This document shows positions 28,362 to 37,218 of a DNA stretch of 64,000 nucleotides, in pieces. The stretch lies in NCBI RefSeq assembly GCF_001659785.1, contig NZ_CP015961.1, forward strand, positions 806,001 through 870,000. Direction: 5' to 3'. Positions within the stretch are counted from its first letter, which is position 1, and each line of letters opens with the position of its first letter. This stretch comes from Dietzia timorensis. Its GTDB lineage: Bacteria; Actinomycetota; Actinomycetes; Mycobacteriales; Mycobacteriaceae. The translations under genes and the position numbers were made by a program. A model generated the notes under the pieces. That model searched no databases. It saw only the letters and a list, made by a program, of their open reading frames with translations, and was not told the DNA's origin.

Positions 28362-28910
28362 CTACTCCTCGATGAGGCGCTGCTCCCGTTCGCGCTGTAC
28401 GGCGAGCCGCCGGCCTCGGCGTAGGGAGTAGATGGCGACCGCCGTCCCGATGAGCCCGCCGACCACGAGACCGAATGGGAAGCCGAAGTGCAGTTCGGGC
28501 GCGCCGGAATCGAAACCGTTCCCGACGTCGATGAGCGGATGCCCTGTGGCGGCGTGGAAGGACAGTGCGGCGAAGAATCCCACGATGAGGGCGATAGTGG
28601 TGGCCCAGAAGGTGATCTTTCGGCGCCGTGTCGAGCGTGCGGCGAGCAACTCCATCGACAGGCCCTCCGAGCGGCAATACAGCGAGAGCGCCAGGCTCGG
28701 GATGATGAGCGCGGCGAACGCGACGATCGACCAGAGACCCGTTCCCGTGAGGGCGAGTCCGATCGGGACGACGAGCGCGGCGAAGGTCGAGAGCGTGTAG
28801 GCGAACGCCGTGCCCCGCAGGACGATGTCGCTTTCGCGCTCGTCGCTCATCGACGGGTCGTTCAGGCCCGAGATGGTGTCTGCGGTGGAAACGAAGGTGG
28901 AAGTGCTCAT
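28362..28910 (-). CDS. four-helix membrane protein paired with an XRE regulator
   Basis: 182 residues from ATG 28910, with AAGGAG seven bases upstream. Hydrophobic segments lie at about residues 34-53, 57-78, 100-121 and 141-163. The cytoplasmic C-terminus is strongly basic (SLRRGRRLAVQRERE). It lies nine bases downstream of the helix-turn-helix gene on the same strand. Small membrane proteins paired with a short XRE regulator are common in actinobacteria and firmicutes, but the role is unknown. No enzymatic motif seen. Confidence 0.75.
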   Translation of the reverse strand: MSTSTFVSTADTISGLNDPSMSDERESDIVLRGTAFAYTLSTFAALVVPIGLALTGTGLWSIVAFAALIIPSLALSLYCRSEGLSMELLAARSTRRRKITFWATTIALIVGFFAALSFHAATGHPLIDVGNGFDSGAPELHFGFPFGLVVGGLIGTAVAIYSLRRGRRLAVQREREQRLIEE

Positions 28911-28919
28911 GGTGGCTCC

Positions 28920-29162
28920 TTACGAATTCGGGGAGTCGTCGTCCAGGGGAAACAGTTCTTCGACCGTGGCGCCGAGCTCGCGGGCGATGCGCAGCGCGAG
29001 GTAGACGCTCGGGGAGTAGTCGCCCTTTTCGATGGCGACGATCGTCTGCCGGGACGCGCCAACGGCGTCGCCGAGCTCGGCCTGCGTGAGTTTGCCGGCC
29101 TTGCGGCGATCCCGGATCGGGCTCGCGGCGGCGCCGGGGCGAGCTTCTGGGCTGGCGGCCAT
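28920..29162 (-). CDS. XRE-family helix-turn-helix transcriptional regulator
   Basis: 80 residues from ATG 29162. The HTH_3 domain fills most of the protein: RDRRKAGKLTQAELGDAVGA, then SRQTIVAIEKGDYSPSVYLA and LRIARELGATVEELFPLDDD. The layout is that of the short YozG/Cro-like regulators. GGAGG lies four bases before ATG 29162; an alternative ATG at 29225 would add 21 poorly structured residues and would run into the dyad array. The gene is cotranscribed with the membrane protein downstream. The array of three dyads just upstream is its likely own operator. Confidence 0.83.
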   Translation of the reverse strand: MAASPEARPGAAASPIRDRRKAGKLTQAELGDAVGASRQTIVAIEKGDYSPSVYLALRIARELGATVEELFPLDDDSPNS

Positions 29163-29217
29163 GCCACCTCCGAAAGTTGGTGCGAACGTGGGCACTACCT
29201 CGTTCGTGTCGACTTTA

Positions 29218-29280
29218 TTTGACATTGGAAGTCAAACAAACCTGACTTTTTGTGTCAAGTGCACTCGACATTTGTGTCGA
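29218..29280. promoter_or_regulatory. array of three evenly spaced GAC/GTC dyads, candidate operator
   Basis: Three inverted repeats lie in a row: TTTGAC-N7-GTCAAA (29218-29236), TGAC-N7-GTCA (29243-29257) and TCGAC-N6-GTCGA (29265-29280). Their centres are about 23 bases apart, two turns of the helix. They sit in the divergent region between the XRE gene and the DUF2334 gene. Regular spacing of a shared half-site is what a cooperatively bound dimeric regulator needs, so this is probably the XRE operator. The sequence also includes likely promoter DNA of relatively low GC. Confidence 0.6.
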
Positions 29281-29365
29281 TGCAAGAGGTTGTGCCTGCA
29301 GGCTTTTGCCATGGGGCAACCTCGACGTCACTTCTCCTTAAACTGCGCCTGAGAAACTGATCGCC

Positions 29366-30154
29366 ATGAGCGCACGTCTGATCGTCTCGTTGTCCGGCAT
29401 TCGCGATAAGCACCTGGACAAGTGCTCCGAGCTCGTTTCCGAACTCGATCGCCGCGAGATCCCTGTATCGCTTCTCGTTTCGCCTCGCCGCGGCGAGAAG
29501 TATCGGCTCGCTGATGACAAGGACACCCAGGAGTGGATTCGCGCGCGTAAGGACGCAGGCGATGCGATCGTGCTCGGCGGATACGACGAGGCGGCGACGA
29601 AGCGGCGCCGCGCCGAGTTCGCGACGATCGGCCGCTCCGAGGCGCACGTTCGTCTCACGGCCGCAGCCCGTCTCATGGACGGTCTCGGGCTGTCGACGCC
29701 GCTGTTCGCTCCGCCGCGCTGGGTTGCCTCGCCGGGCGCCATGGAGGCGCTGCCGAAGGTGGGCTTCCGGATGTGTGCGGACCTTTCGGGGATCCACGAT
29801 CTCGAGCGAGGCACCTTCGAGCGCGGCCGGATGCTTTCGCTCGGCGAGGGCTTCGTGGCCGACTCGCTGTGGTGCCGCGCGATGGTCGCGGCCGCCGGTC
29901 GGATCGCCGGGGTGGGTGGCCTCGTACGCGTGAATATCGCGGCCAAGCACCTGCAGCGGAATAATCCCCGGTCGGCTCTGTTCGACGCCGTCGACGTCGT
30001 CACCAACGCACACGGCGGGCACGCGACCCGCTACGCATGGCAGCCGCTGTCGGACGAGAGCCAGGCTCGCGCGGCGGGCGGATCGGACGTCCGCGGCGGC
30101 GCGGGAAAGACCGCGGCGGGCGTGGCTGCCGCCGGGCCGCGAACCGTCGCCTAG
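29366..30154 (+). CDS. DUF2334 domain protein (polysaccharide-deacetylase-like fold)
   Basis: 262 residues from ATG. It begins ARLIVSLSGIRDKHLDKCSE and has ripe features of DUF2334: the PVSLLVSPRRGEKY block, LTAAARLMDGLGLSTPLFAPPRWVAS and MRW-like hydrophobic turns. The family is related to NodB-type deacetylases, but the metal-binding residues of this member are not obvious, so activity is uncertain. The C-terminal ~30 residues are Ala/Gly-rich. A DUF2334 gene also precedes purS in Mycobacterium tuberculosis as I recall. It ends 33 bases before the TAGGAT element of purS. Confidence 0.75.
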   Translation: MSARLIVSLSGIRDKHLDKCSELVSELDRREIPVSLLVSPRRGEKYRLADDKDTQEWIRARKDAGDAIVLGGYDEAATKRRRAEFATIGRSEAHVRLTAAARLMDGLGLSTPLFAPPRWVASPGAMEALPKVGFRMCADLSGIHDLERGTFERGRMLSLGEGFVADSLWCRAMVAAAGRIAGVGGLVRVNIAAKHLQRNNPRSALFDAVDVVTNAHGGHATRYAWQPLSDESQARAAGGSDVRGGAGKTAAGVAAAGPRTVA

Positions 30155-30187
30155 CTGCCCGGAAAGGGGGCTGGACGGGGAAACGGT

Positions 30188-30193
30188 TAGGAT
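30188..30193 (+). promoter_or_regulatory. TAGGAT -10-like hexamer upstream of purS
   Basis: TAGGAT lies 53 bases before the purS ATG, leaving a short leader that contains the Shine-Dalgarno sequence TAGGAG (30235-30240). It is the same hexamer as before purD. Here the transcript would not be leaderless. Confidence 0.35.
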
Positions 30194-30246
30194 TGGCGCT
30201 AGATATGTTCTCGCCCTCAAGCCGCCGCAGCGCCCTAGGAGTGTCG

Positions 30247-30498
30247 ATGGCCCGCGTAGTAGTCGAAGTCATGCCGAAGCAGGAGATCCTGGACCCGCAA
30301 GGGCAGGCAATTCACCGGGCGCTCGGGCGCCTCGGTCACGAGGGCGTCTCCGACGTCCGGCAGGGCAAGCGCTTCGAGCTCGAGGTATCGGACGATGTCT
30401 CCGACACCGAGCTGGAGAAAATCGCCGATAGCCTCCTCGCGAACACGGTGATCGAGGACTGGAAGGTCGTGCGCACCTCGGTGGAGGCCGCACAGTGA
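30247..30498 (+). CDS. purS: phosphoribosylformylglycinamidine synthase subunit PurS
   Basis: 83 residues, typical of PurS, which bridges PurQ and small PurL in the FGAM synthase complex. The sequence starts [20 protein letters not shown] and contains [16 protein letters not shown], both diagnostic. AGGAG lies six bases upstream of ATG 30247; a GTG six bases earlier is in frame but too close to it. The stop overlaps the purQ start by 4 bases (GTGA). Confidence 0.95.
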   Translation: MARVVVEVMPKQEILDPQGQAIHRALGRLGHEGVSDVRQGKRFELEVSDDVSDTELEKIADSLLANTVIEDWKVVRTSVEAAQ

Positions 30499-31172
30499 GC
30501 CCGCGGATCGGCGTCATCACCTTCCCCGGCACGCTTGACGATGACGATGCCGCTCGTGCAGTGCGGTACTCGGGCGCCGAGCCGGTATCGCTGTGGCACG
30601 CCGACGCCGACCTCAAGGGCGTCGACGCGGTCATCGTCCCCGGCGGATTCTCGTACGGTGACTACCTGCGCTGCGGCGCGATTGCCTCGATGGCCCCCGT
30701 CATGGGTTCCGTCGTCGAGGCGGCGGGCGGCGGAATGCCCGTACTCGGTATTTGCAACGGCTTCCAGATCCTCTGCGAGGCGGGACTGCTTCCCGGCGCG
30801 CTGGCCCGGAACGAGAAGATGCATTTCGTGTGCCGCGACGAATGGTTGCGAGTGGAGAACAACTCGACAGCGTGGACGAACCGCTTCGAGGCCGGCGCCG
30901 AGATCCTCGTTCCGTTGAAGTCGGGAGAGGGGCGCTACATCGCCACCGCGGACACCCTCGCCGAGCTCGAGGACAGCGGTCGCGTGGTGTTCCGCTACGC
31001 TGCCGGCGCGCCGAACGGGTCGACCGGAGATATCGCGGGCATCGCCTCCGAGAACGGCCGCGTCGTGGGGCTCATGCCGCACCCGGAGCACGCTATCGAC
31101 CCGCTCACGGGTCCGAGCAACGACGGGCTCGGGTTGTTCCTGTCTGCTCTCGACGCCGTCGTCAGCGCATAG
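30495..31172 (+). CDS. purQ: phosphoribosylformylglycinamidine synthase subunit PurQ (glutaminase)
   Basis: 225 residues, class I glutamine amidotransferase. It releases ammonia from glutamine for PurL. The triad is visible: Cys87 in [11 protein letters not shown], His196 and Glu198 in MPHPEHAID. The N-terminus [20 protein letters not shown] is typical. It starts at a GTG overlapping the purS stop, so translation is coupled. purL does not follow directly; a dehydrogenase-like gene lies between. Confidence 0.96.
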   Translation: MSPRIGVITFPGTLDDDDAARAVRYSGAEPVSLWHADADLKGVDAVIVPGGFSYGDYLRCGAIASMAPVMGSVVEAAGGGMPVLGICNGFQILCEAGLLPGALARNEKMHFVCRDEWLRVENNSTAWTNRFEAGAEILVPLKSGEGRYIATADTLAELEDSGRVVFRYAAGAPNGSTGDIAGIASENGRVVGLMPHPEHAIDPLTGPSNDGLGLFLSALDAVVSA

Positions 31173-31211
31173 TCGAGCCGCCACCACGGGGATTCGGGAG
31201 TAGTCGAGGAC

Positions 31212-32483
31212 ATGCAGCGCCAACGCAATGCCGAGAGGGACTTCGACATCGTGCTGTTCGGCGCCGCCGGGTTTACCGGCGGGCTTGTCGCCGACTACCT
31301 GTCCGGGCACCTACCGCGCGAGGCGCGTTGGGCGATCGTCGGGCGTGAGCGCGCGGAACTCGAGATCGCGGCGCAGCGGCTGGCACGGTCGGCGCCGAAA
31401 GCCGCCGCCCCCGAACTTCTCGTGGCCGACGTCGTCGACCCGAAGCAGGTCGCGGAGATCGCCCCGCGCGCGCGGGTGATCGCGTCCACCATCGGGCCCT
31501 ACCTCGAGCGCGGCGGCGTGCTCGTGTCGCTGTGCGCGGCACACGGCACGGACTACGTCGATCTGTGCACCGAGACAGAGTTCGTCGATCGCGTCTATCT
31601 GGAGCAGAACGCCCTGGCCGAAGCCAGCGGCGCGCGCATCGTGCACGCATGCGGTTTCGAATCAGTCCCCGCCGACCTAGGCGTCTACTACACGATGAAG
31701 TACGTGCCCGAAGGGGTGGCGCTGGGGCTCACGGCCGCGCTCAGCGTGGACGCCCGCTTTTCTCGAGGCACCCTCGACAGCGCCTTCGGCCAGTTCCGCC
31801 GCGCCAAAGAGGCGCGCGAATCCGCGGAACGCCGTCGTCATCTCGAGGGAGCGCCACTCGGCAGGCGGGTGCGCTACGTGCGCGGGTTGCCGCACTACGA
31901 CGATTCGCTGCGTCGCTGGCTCGTGCCGCTACCCGCGATGGATCCACGTGTGGTCGTGCGATCGGCATCGTCCATGGACCAGTACGGTCCCGATTTCTCG
32001 TACTCGCATTTCGCCGCGGTCGACCACTTCGCGACAGTGGCGACCGGAATGGCCGGCGTGGCGAGCATCTTCGCCGCCTCGCAGATCCCGATGCTCGTCG
32101 GACTCCTCGACCGCTCCCGCGAATGGTTCCGGGAACACCGCCCGATCCGGACCGGGGTGCACCACCACTCGGGGCCGAGCGATCAGGCGCGCAAGCGTGC
32201 CCTGTTCGGCTCTGAGGGGCCCGACGTGCTGAGGCGCGCCAGGTCCTCGTTCGACGTGACGTTCCTCGCCAAGGGAGGCGGACGCACCGTCGTCACACGT
32301 GTATCCGGCGGGGACCCGGGCTATTCGGAGACCTCCATGATGCTCGCGGAGGCCGCGATGTGCCTCGCGTTCGACGACAACCCCACGCACTCCGGTCAGC
32401 TCACTCCCGCCTACGCGATGGGGGAGCGCCTGCTCGAGAGAGTCCAGGCAGGGGGCCTGAGGTTCGAGGTCCTGCAAGAGTAA
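31212..32483 (+). CDS. saccharopine dehydrogenase-like / trans-acting enoyl reductase family protein
   Basis: 423 residues. The N-terminal Rossmann fold shows [20 protein letters not shown], with [11 protein letters not shown], and then [12 protein letters not shown] and [31 protein letters not shown] is a hallmark of this family. Mycobacterial members include the trans-acting enoyl reductase of phthiocerol lipid synthesis, but many have unknown roles, and no polyketide genes are present here. It is inserted between purQ and purL, so its transcription may follow the purine genes. Substrate unknown. Confidence 0.8.
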   Translation: MQRQRNAERDFDIVLFGAAGFTGGLVADYLSGHLPREARWAIVGRERAELEIAAQRLARSAPKAAAPELLVADVVDPKQVAEIAPRARVIASTIGPYLERGGVLVSLCAAHGTDYVDLCTETEFVDRVYLEQNALAEASGARIVHACGFESVPADLGVYYTMKYVPEGVALGLTAALSVDARFSRGTLDSAFGQFRRAKEARESAERRRHLEGAPLGRRVRYVRGLPHYDDSLRRWLVPLPAMDPRVVVRSASSMDQYGPDFSYSHFAAVDHFATVATGMAGVASIFAASQIPMLVGLLDRSREWFREHRPIRTGVHHHSGPSDQARKRALFGSEGPDVLRRARSSFDVTFLAKGGGRTVVTRVSGGDPGYSETSMMLAEAAMCLAFDDNPTHSGQLTPAYAMGERLLERVQAGGLRFEVLQE

Positions 32484-32497
32484 ATGCGGAAGGCGGC

Positions 32498-32503
32498 TAG
32501 GCT
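32498..32503 (+). promoter_or_regulatory. TAGGCT -10-like hexamer of purL (leaderless candidate)
   Basis: TAGGCT is eight bases upstream of the purL GTG, with only GGTTAATC in between and no Shine-Dalgarno sequence. The arrangement copies those at purD and purC. Confidence 0.45.
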
Positions 32504-32511
32504 GGTTAATC

Positions 32512-34839
32512 GTGAGCGACACGATCGATACCACCTCCCATGCCGCAGCCACTCCGGAACTCGATCAGCCTTGGGCCGAACTCGGCCTGGCCGAAGACGA
32601 GTACCAGCGAATCCGCGACATTCTCGGCCGCCGGCCGACCGAGGCCGAGCTCGCGATGTACTCGGTTATGTGGTCGGAACATTGTTCGTATAAGTCCTCG
32701 AAGGCGCACCTGCGCTACTTCGGGCAGACCACCACCGACGCGATGCGCACGAAGCTGCTCGCGGGCATCGGCGAGAACGCCGGCGTGGTGTCGATCGGCG
32801 ACGGCTGGGCCGTGACCTTCAAGGTCGAATCCCATAATCACCCGAGCTACATCGAGCCGTACCAGGGCGCCGCGACCGGCGTCGGCGGGATCGTCCGCGA
32901 CATCATGGCGATGGGCGCGCGGCCCGTGGCGGTTATGGACCAGCTGCGCTTCGGCGCGATCGACCACCCGGACACCCAGCGCGTGGTCGGCGGCGTCGTC
33001 GCCGGCGTCGGCGGCTACGGCAACTCCCTCGGCCTGCCGAACATCGGCGGCGAGACTGTGTTCGACCCCTCGTACCAGGGCAACCCGCTCGTCAACGCGC
33101 TGTGCGTGGGTGCGCTGCGCGAGGAGGACCTGCACCTCGCGTTCGCCTCCGGCACCGGCAACCGGATCATCCTGTTCGGCGCGCGCACCGGCCTCGACGG
33201 CATCGGTGGCGTGTCCGTGCTCGCCTCGGAAACCTTCGATTCGAATGACGGCGGACCCCGCAAACTCCCGAGCGTGCAGGTGGGCGACCCGTTCGCGGAG
33301 AAGGTGCTCATCGAGTGCTGCCTCGACCTGTACCGCGAGGACCTCGTCGTCGGGATCCAGGACCTCGGCGGCGCCGGTCTGTCGTGTGCGACGAGCGAGC
33401 TCGCCGCGGCGGGCGACGGCGGCATGCACATCGTGCTCGACAACGTCGCGCTCCGCGCCGAGAACATGACTGCGGCGGAGATCCTGTCCTCGGAGTCGCA
33501 GGAGCGCATGTGCGCCGTGGTGAGCCCCGAGAACGTCGATGCGTTCTACGAGGTCTGCCGCAAATGGGACGTGCTCGCGACCGACATCGGCGAGGTCACC
33601 GACTCCGAGCACCTCGTTATCGAGCACAAGGGCGAGACCGTGGTCGACGTGCCGCCGAAGACCGTGGCGCTCGAAGGTCCCGTCTATGACCGGCCACTGG
33701 CGCGCCCCGAATGGCAGGACGAGCTCCAGGCGGACACCGCCGCGAACCTGACCCGCCCGTCGACGGGCGAAGAACTGCGCGCGACCCTGCTGAAGATGCT
33801 CGCCTCGCCCGCATTGTGCTCGCGACGCTTTATCACCGAGCAGTACGACCGCTACGTGCGCGGCAACACGATCGCCGCGGAATACGCCGACGGCGGCGTC
33901 ATCCGCATCGACGAGCAGACGGGCCGCGGCGTCGCGATCTCCACCGACACCTCGGGGCGCTACACCAAGTTGGACCCGTATCGCGGCGCCCAGCTGGCGC
34001 TGGCCGAGGCCTACCGCAACGTTGCGGTCACGGGGGCGACGCCCATCGCCGTCACCAATTGCCTGAACTTCGGTTCGCCCGAGGACCCGGCGGTCATGTG
34101 GCAGTTCAGCGAGGCCGTGCACGGGCTCGCCGACGGCTGCGCGCAGCTCGGCATACCGGTCACGGGCGGCAACGTCTCGTTCTACAACCAGACCGGCAAC
34201 CAGGCGATCCTGCCGACCCCGGTGGTCGGTGTACTGGGAGTGCTGGATGACGTCGCACGCCGCAATCCCACGGCCTTCGGCGATACACCCGGTGAGTTGA
34301 TCTACGTGATCGGCGATGTGCGCGACGAGTTCGACGGCTCGATCTGGGCACAGGTCGCCCACGATCATCTCGGCGGGACTCCGCCCGAGGTGGACCTCGA
34401 ATGGGAGGCCACGCTCGCCCGCGTGATGTCGGCGTGCTCACGCGATGGCCTCGTCACGTCCGCACACGACGTGTCCGAGGGCGGGCTGGCGCAGTCGCTC
34501 GTCGAGGCCGCGATCGCCGGGGAGTGTGGCGTGCGTGTCGTGCTGCCGGACGGCGCAGACCCGTTCGTGTGGCTGTTCTCCGAGTCCGCGGGGCGGATCG
34601 TCGTGTCCGTACCCCGCGGGGAGGAGCCGCGCTTCCAGCAGATGCTGTCGGCGCAGCGCCTGCCCCACGCGCGGATCGGGGTGACCGACGCCGACTCCGG
34701 GGAATTCGAGGTGCAGGGGCTATTCACCGCGAGCCTCGATGAGCTCTCTGAGGCGTGGGAGGGCACCCTCCCGGCCTACTTCGGTTCGCAGGTGGCCGCC
34801 GTCGTCGCCGAAGCCGGCGCGAACCCGGACGAGGCCTAG
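32512..34839 (+). CDS. purL: phosphoribosylformylglycinamidine synthase subunit PurL
   Basis: 775 residues, the small PurL form that works with PurS and PurQ. It converts FGAR to FGAM with ATP and ammonia. Family segments: [103 protein letters not shown] and [14 protein letters not shown]. The two-fold repeated AIRS-like architecture covers the whole length. Start GTG 32512 fits the family and the TAGGCT element. The SCP gene follows after 28 bases. Confidence 0.97.
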   Translation: MSDTIDTTSHAAATPELDQPWAELGLAEDEYQRIRDILGRRPTEAELAMYSVMWSEHCSYKSSKAHLRYFGQTTTDAMRTKLLAGIGENAGVVSIGDGWAVTFKVESHNHPSYIEPYQGAATGVGGIVRDIMAMGARPVAVMDQLRFGAIDHPDTQRVVGGVVAGVGGYGNSLGLPNIGGETVFDPSYQGNPLVNALCVGALREEDLHLAFASGTGNRIILFGARTGLDGIGGVSVLASETFDSNDGGPRKLPSVQVGDPFAEKVLIECCLDLYREDLVVGIQDLGGAGLSCATSELAAAGDGGMHIVLDNVALRAENMTAAEILSSESQERMCAVVSPENVDAFYEVCRKWDVLATDIGEVTDSEHLVIEHKGETVVDVPPKTVALEGPVYDRPLARPEWQDELQADTAANLTRPSTGEELRATLLKMLASPALCSRRFITEQYDRYVRGNTIAAEYADGGVIRIDEQTGRGVAISTDTSGRYTKLDPYRGAQLALAEAYRNVAVTGATPIAVTNCLNFGSPEDPAVMWQFSEAVHGLADGCAQLGIPVTGGNVSFYNQTGNQAILPTPVVGVLGVLDDVARRNPTAFGDTPGELIYVIGDVRDEFDGSIWAQVAHDHLGGTPPEVDLEWEATLARVMSACSRDGLVTSAHDVSEGGLAQSLVEAAIAGECGVRVVLPDGADPFVWLFSESAGRIVVSVPRGEEPRFQQMLSAQRLPHARIGVTDADSGEFEVQGLFTASLDELSEAWEGTLPAYFGSQVAAVVAEAGANPDEA

Positions 34840-34867
34840 CCCGTTCTGCCCAGAGAGGGGGAGCGAG

Positions 34868-35293
34868 ATGCCGCGTAAGGCGCCCACCGCAGCCGAGGTC
34901 ACGGCCTCGGTCGCCGCGGCCGGCGACTGGCTGGGCGATATCGCCCGTGCCCGACGTCAGAACTCCCCGCTCGGGGACGAGAAGGTCGGACCACACCGAG
35001 CGGTGGTCGCCGCGGCGGTGCGGGGAACGTTGTCGCTGCTGGAGGGGGACCTGCCCGGCCGCTCCGTCGAGGTGCGCGTCCCCCCTTTCGGGGCAGTGCA
35101 ATGTGTGGAAGGGCCGCGTCACACGCGCGGCACGCCGCCGAACGTCGTCGAAACCGATGCGGGCACGTGGCTGCTTCTCGCAACCGGCGAGGTCAGTTGG
35201 ACCGAGGCCGAGGACGCGGGGTGGCTCAAGCTCTCCGGAATCCGGGCGGGCGACATCGCCGTCGCGCTACCTGTGGTGCGTCCTGCCAAATAG
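34868..35293 (+). CDS. sterol-carrier-family (SCP2-like) protein
   Basis: 141 residues from ATG 34868, with a GGGGGAG-like ribosome binding site upstream. The fold-typical parts are HRAVVAAAVRGTLSLLEGDL, VEVRVPPFGAVQCVEGPRHT and a final strand IRAGDIAVALPVVRP. Related small proteins annotated as sterol carrier family lie between purL and purF in mycobacteria. A role in binding lipid is only inferred from the fold. It has no signal peptide and is probably cytoplasmic. Confidence 0.78.
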   Translation: MPRKAPTAAEVTASVAAAGDWLGDIARARRQNSPLGDEKVGPHRAVVAAAVRGTLSLLEGDLPGRSVEVRVPPFGAVQCVEGPRHTRGTPPNVVETDAGTWLLLATGEVSWTEAEDAGWLKLSGIRAGDIAVALPVVRPAK

Positions 35294-35417
35294 CCAATTG
35301 CGGGCGGGTGAACGTAGAGTGTTACTGCGGTGCGCCGCCACGTGCGTGCGCCCACCAGCAGCAACACGAGTACCTGAGTTCGACACGACCTCAACAGCTC
35401 TGATTGGAGAGCCCCAC

Positions 35418-37028
35418 GTGGCTAAGCCAAGCCGGTCGCCAATCCATTCGACACCCGCCCGGGCATCCGCGCACCGCGGTGGCAGTTCCGTACAGCTCGG
35501 GATGCCGGATCCGACGTCAGTGGGACCGGTCGGACTGCCGATAGACACCGAACGCATCGGCCCAGTCGAGGAGTGCGGCGTATTCGGCGTGTGGGCGCCG
35601 GGCGAGGATGTCGCGAAGATGTCCTACTACGGGCTTTATGCACTTCAGCACCGTGGCCAGGAAGCCGCCGGCATCGCGGTCGGCGACGGCGAGCAGGTGC
35701 TCGTCTACAAGGACCTCGGGCTCGTGAGCCAGGTATTCGACGAACAAACCCTCGAGGCGATGGAAGGCCATGTGGCCGTTGCCCACTGCCGCTACTCGAC
35801 CACCGGCTCGACCGCGTGGGAGAACGCGCAGCCGATGTTCCGGACGACGTCCGCGGGCTCGGTGCTCGCGCTGGGGCACAACGGCAACCTCACCAACACC
35901 GATGCGCTCACCGATCGGGCGACGGAGCTGGGGATCAGCGGCTATCAGCGTGGCGGAACCCATTCCGATTCGGACATCATCTCCACCCTTCTCGCGCACC
36001 TCGCCGCAGATCTCTCGGTGGAGGAGGCAGCGGCGCAGCTACTCCCGGACGTCAAGGGCGCGTTCTCGCTGACCTTCTCCGACGAGCGCACCCTGTACGC
36101 CGCCCGCGACCCGCACGGGGTGCGGCCACTGGTGCTCGGTCGCCTCGAGCGGGGCTGGGTCGTGGCCTCGGAGACCTCCGCGCTCGATATCGTCGGCGCC
36201 GCGTACGTGCGCGAGATCGAACCGGGCGAGCTCATCGCGATCGACGAGAACGGCGTTCGCTCGCGCCGCTTCTCCCAGCCGACGCCGAAGCGCTGCGTCT
36301 TCGAATACGTCTACCTCGCCCGGCCGGACTCGGTGTTGTCGGATCGGCTCGTGCACTCGGCGCGCCAGGAGATCGGACGGCGGCTCGCCCGCGAGTTCCC
36401 CGCCGACGGCGACCTCGTGATCCCCGTGCCCGAATCGGGAACTCCCGCCGCAGTCGGCTACGCGCAGGAATCGGGTATCCCATTCGCGCAGGGCCTGATG
36501 AAGAACGCCTACGTCGGCCGCACCTTCATTCAGCCGTCGCAGACTATTCGGCAGCTCGGTATCCGGCTCAAGCTCAACCCTCTTCGCGAGGTGATCCGCG
36601 GCAAGCGCCTCGTCGTCGTCGACGATTCCATCGTCCGCGGCAACACCCAGCGCGCTCTCATCCGGATGCTCCACGAGGCCGGGGCGAAAGAGGTGCACGT
36701 GCGTATCGCGTCGCCGCCGGTGCGCTGGCCCTGCTTCTACGGGATCGATTTCGCCTCGCCGGCGGAGCTCATCGCCAATGGCGCGGAGGGAGACACCGAG
36801 ATTCTCGAGGCCGTGCGACGGGCTATCGGCGCCGATTCCCTCGGTTACATCTCGCCCGAGGGGATGATCGAGGCGACCGAGCAGCCGAGCGAAAGTCTGT
36901 GCGCGGCGTGCTTCGACGGGGTCTACCCGATCGAGCTCAATGATGCTCGCTTCCACAGGGGCAAGGTGTGTGGGACGCCGGCGGACCCGGTGTCGACACA
37001 GGAGAACGTGGCCCCTGCGCGGGCCTAG
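35418..37028 (+). CDS. purF: amidophosphoribosyltransferase
   Basis: 536 residues. It makes phosphoribosylamine from PRPP and glutamine, the first committed purine step. A ~52-residue propeptide precedes the N-terminal nucleophile Cys53 in VEECGVFGVWAPGED, which implies self-cleavage. The glutaminase part contains GHNGNLTNTDAL; the PRPP loop is VVVDDSIVRGNTQRA. Cysteines in KRCVFEYVY, PVRWPCFYG and SLCAACFDG match the 4Fe-4S ligands of the Bacillus-type enzyme. GTG 35418 has GGAG eight bases upstream and is preferred over longer frames reaching into the SCP gene. Confidence 0.96.
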   Translation: MAKPSRSPIHSTPARASAHRGGSSVQLGMPDPTSVGPVGLPIDTERIGPVEECGVFGVWAPGEDVAKMSYYGLYALQHRGQEAAGIAVGDGEQVLVYKDLGLVSQVFDEQTLEAMEGHVAVAHCRYSTTGSTAWENAQPMFRTTSAGSVLALGHNGNLTNTDALTDRATELGISGYQRGGTHSDSDIISTLLAHLAADLSVEEAAAQLLPDVKGAFSLTFSDERTLYAARDPHGVRPLVLGRLERGWVVASETSALDIVGAAYVREIEPGELIAIDENGVRSRRFSQPTPKRCVFEYVYLARPDSVLSDRLVHSARQEIGRRLAREFPADGDLVIPVPESGTPAAVGYAQESGIPFAQGLMKNAYVGRTFIQPSQTIRQLGIRLKLNPLREVIRGKRLVVVDDSIVRGNTQRALIRMLHEAGAKEVHVRIASPPVRWPCFYGIDFASPAELIANGAEGDTEILEAVRRAIGADSLGYISPEGMIEATEQPSESLCAACFDGVYPIELNDARFHRGKVCGTPADPVSTQENVAPARA

Positions 37029-37218
37029 GTTCTCCGCCGTCATTCTTCGGTGTTGTTCGGCGCCGAACGGGATGAGGGCGAGTGTGACTCGGCCACCGAG
37101 GTGGCGATAGATTGAACGGGCCGAGAATGAACCGGCCGGATGAAGACAAGCACGTCAACCGCGAGACCGCGCCGGCGCCGGCCGCCGGGACCGACTACGC
37201 AAGGAACTGATCGCAATC

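Noticed and set aside
32506-34368. A 620-codon open frame opposite purL
   Set aside because: No recognisable protein features; explained by high-GC codon usage of purL.
37029-37218. Purine riboswitch before purM
   Set aside because: No conserved purine-aptamer features (three-way junction with the invariant loops) could be made out, and such riboswitches are not expected in this group.
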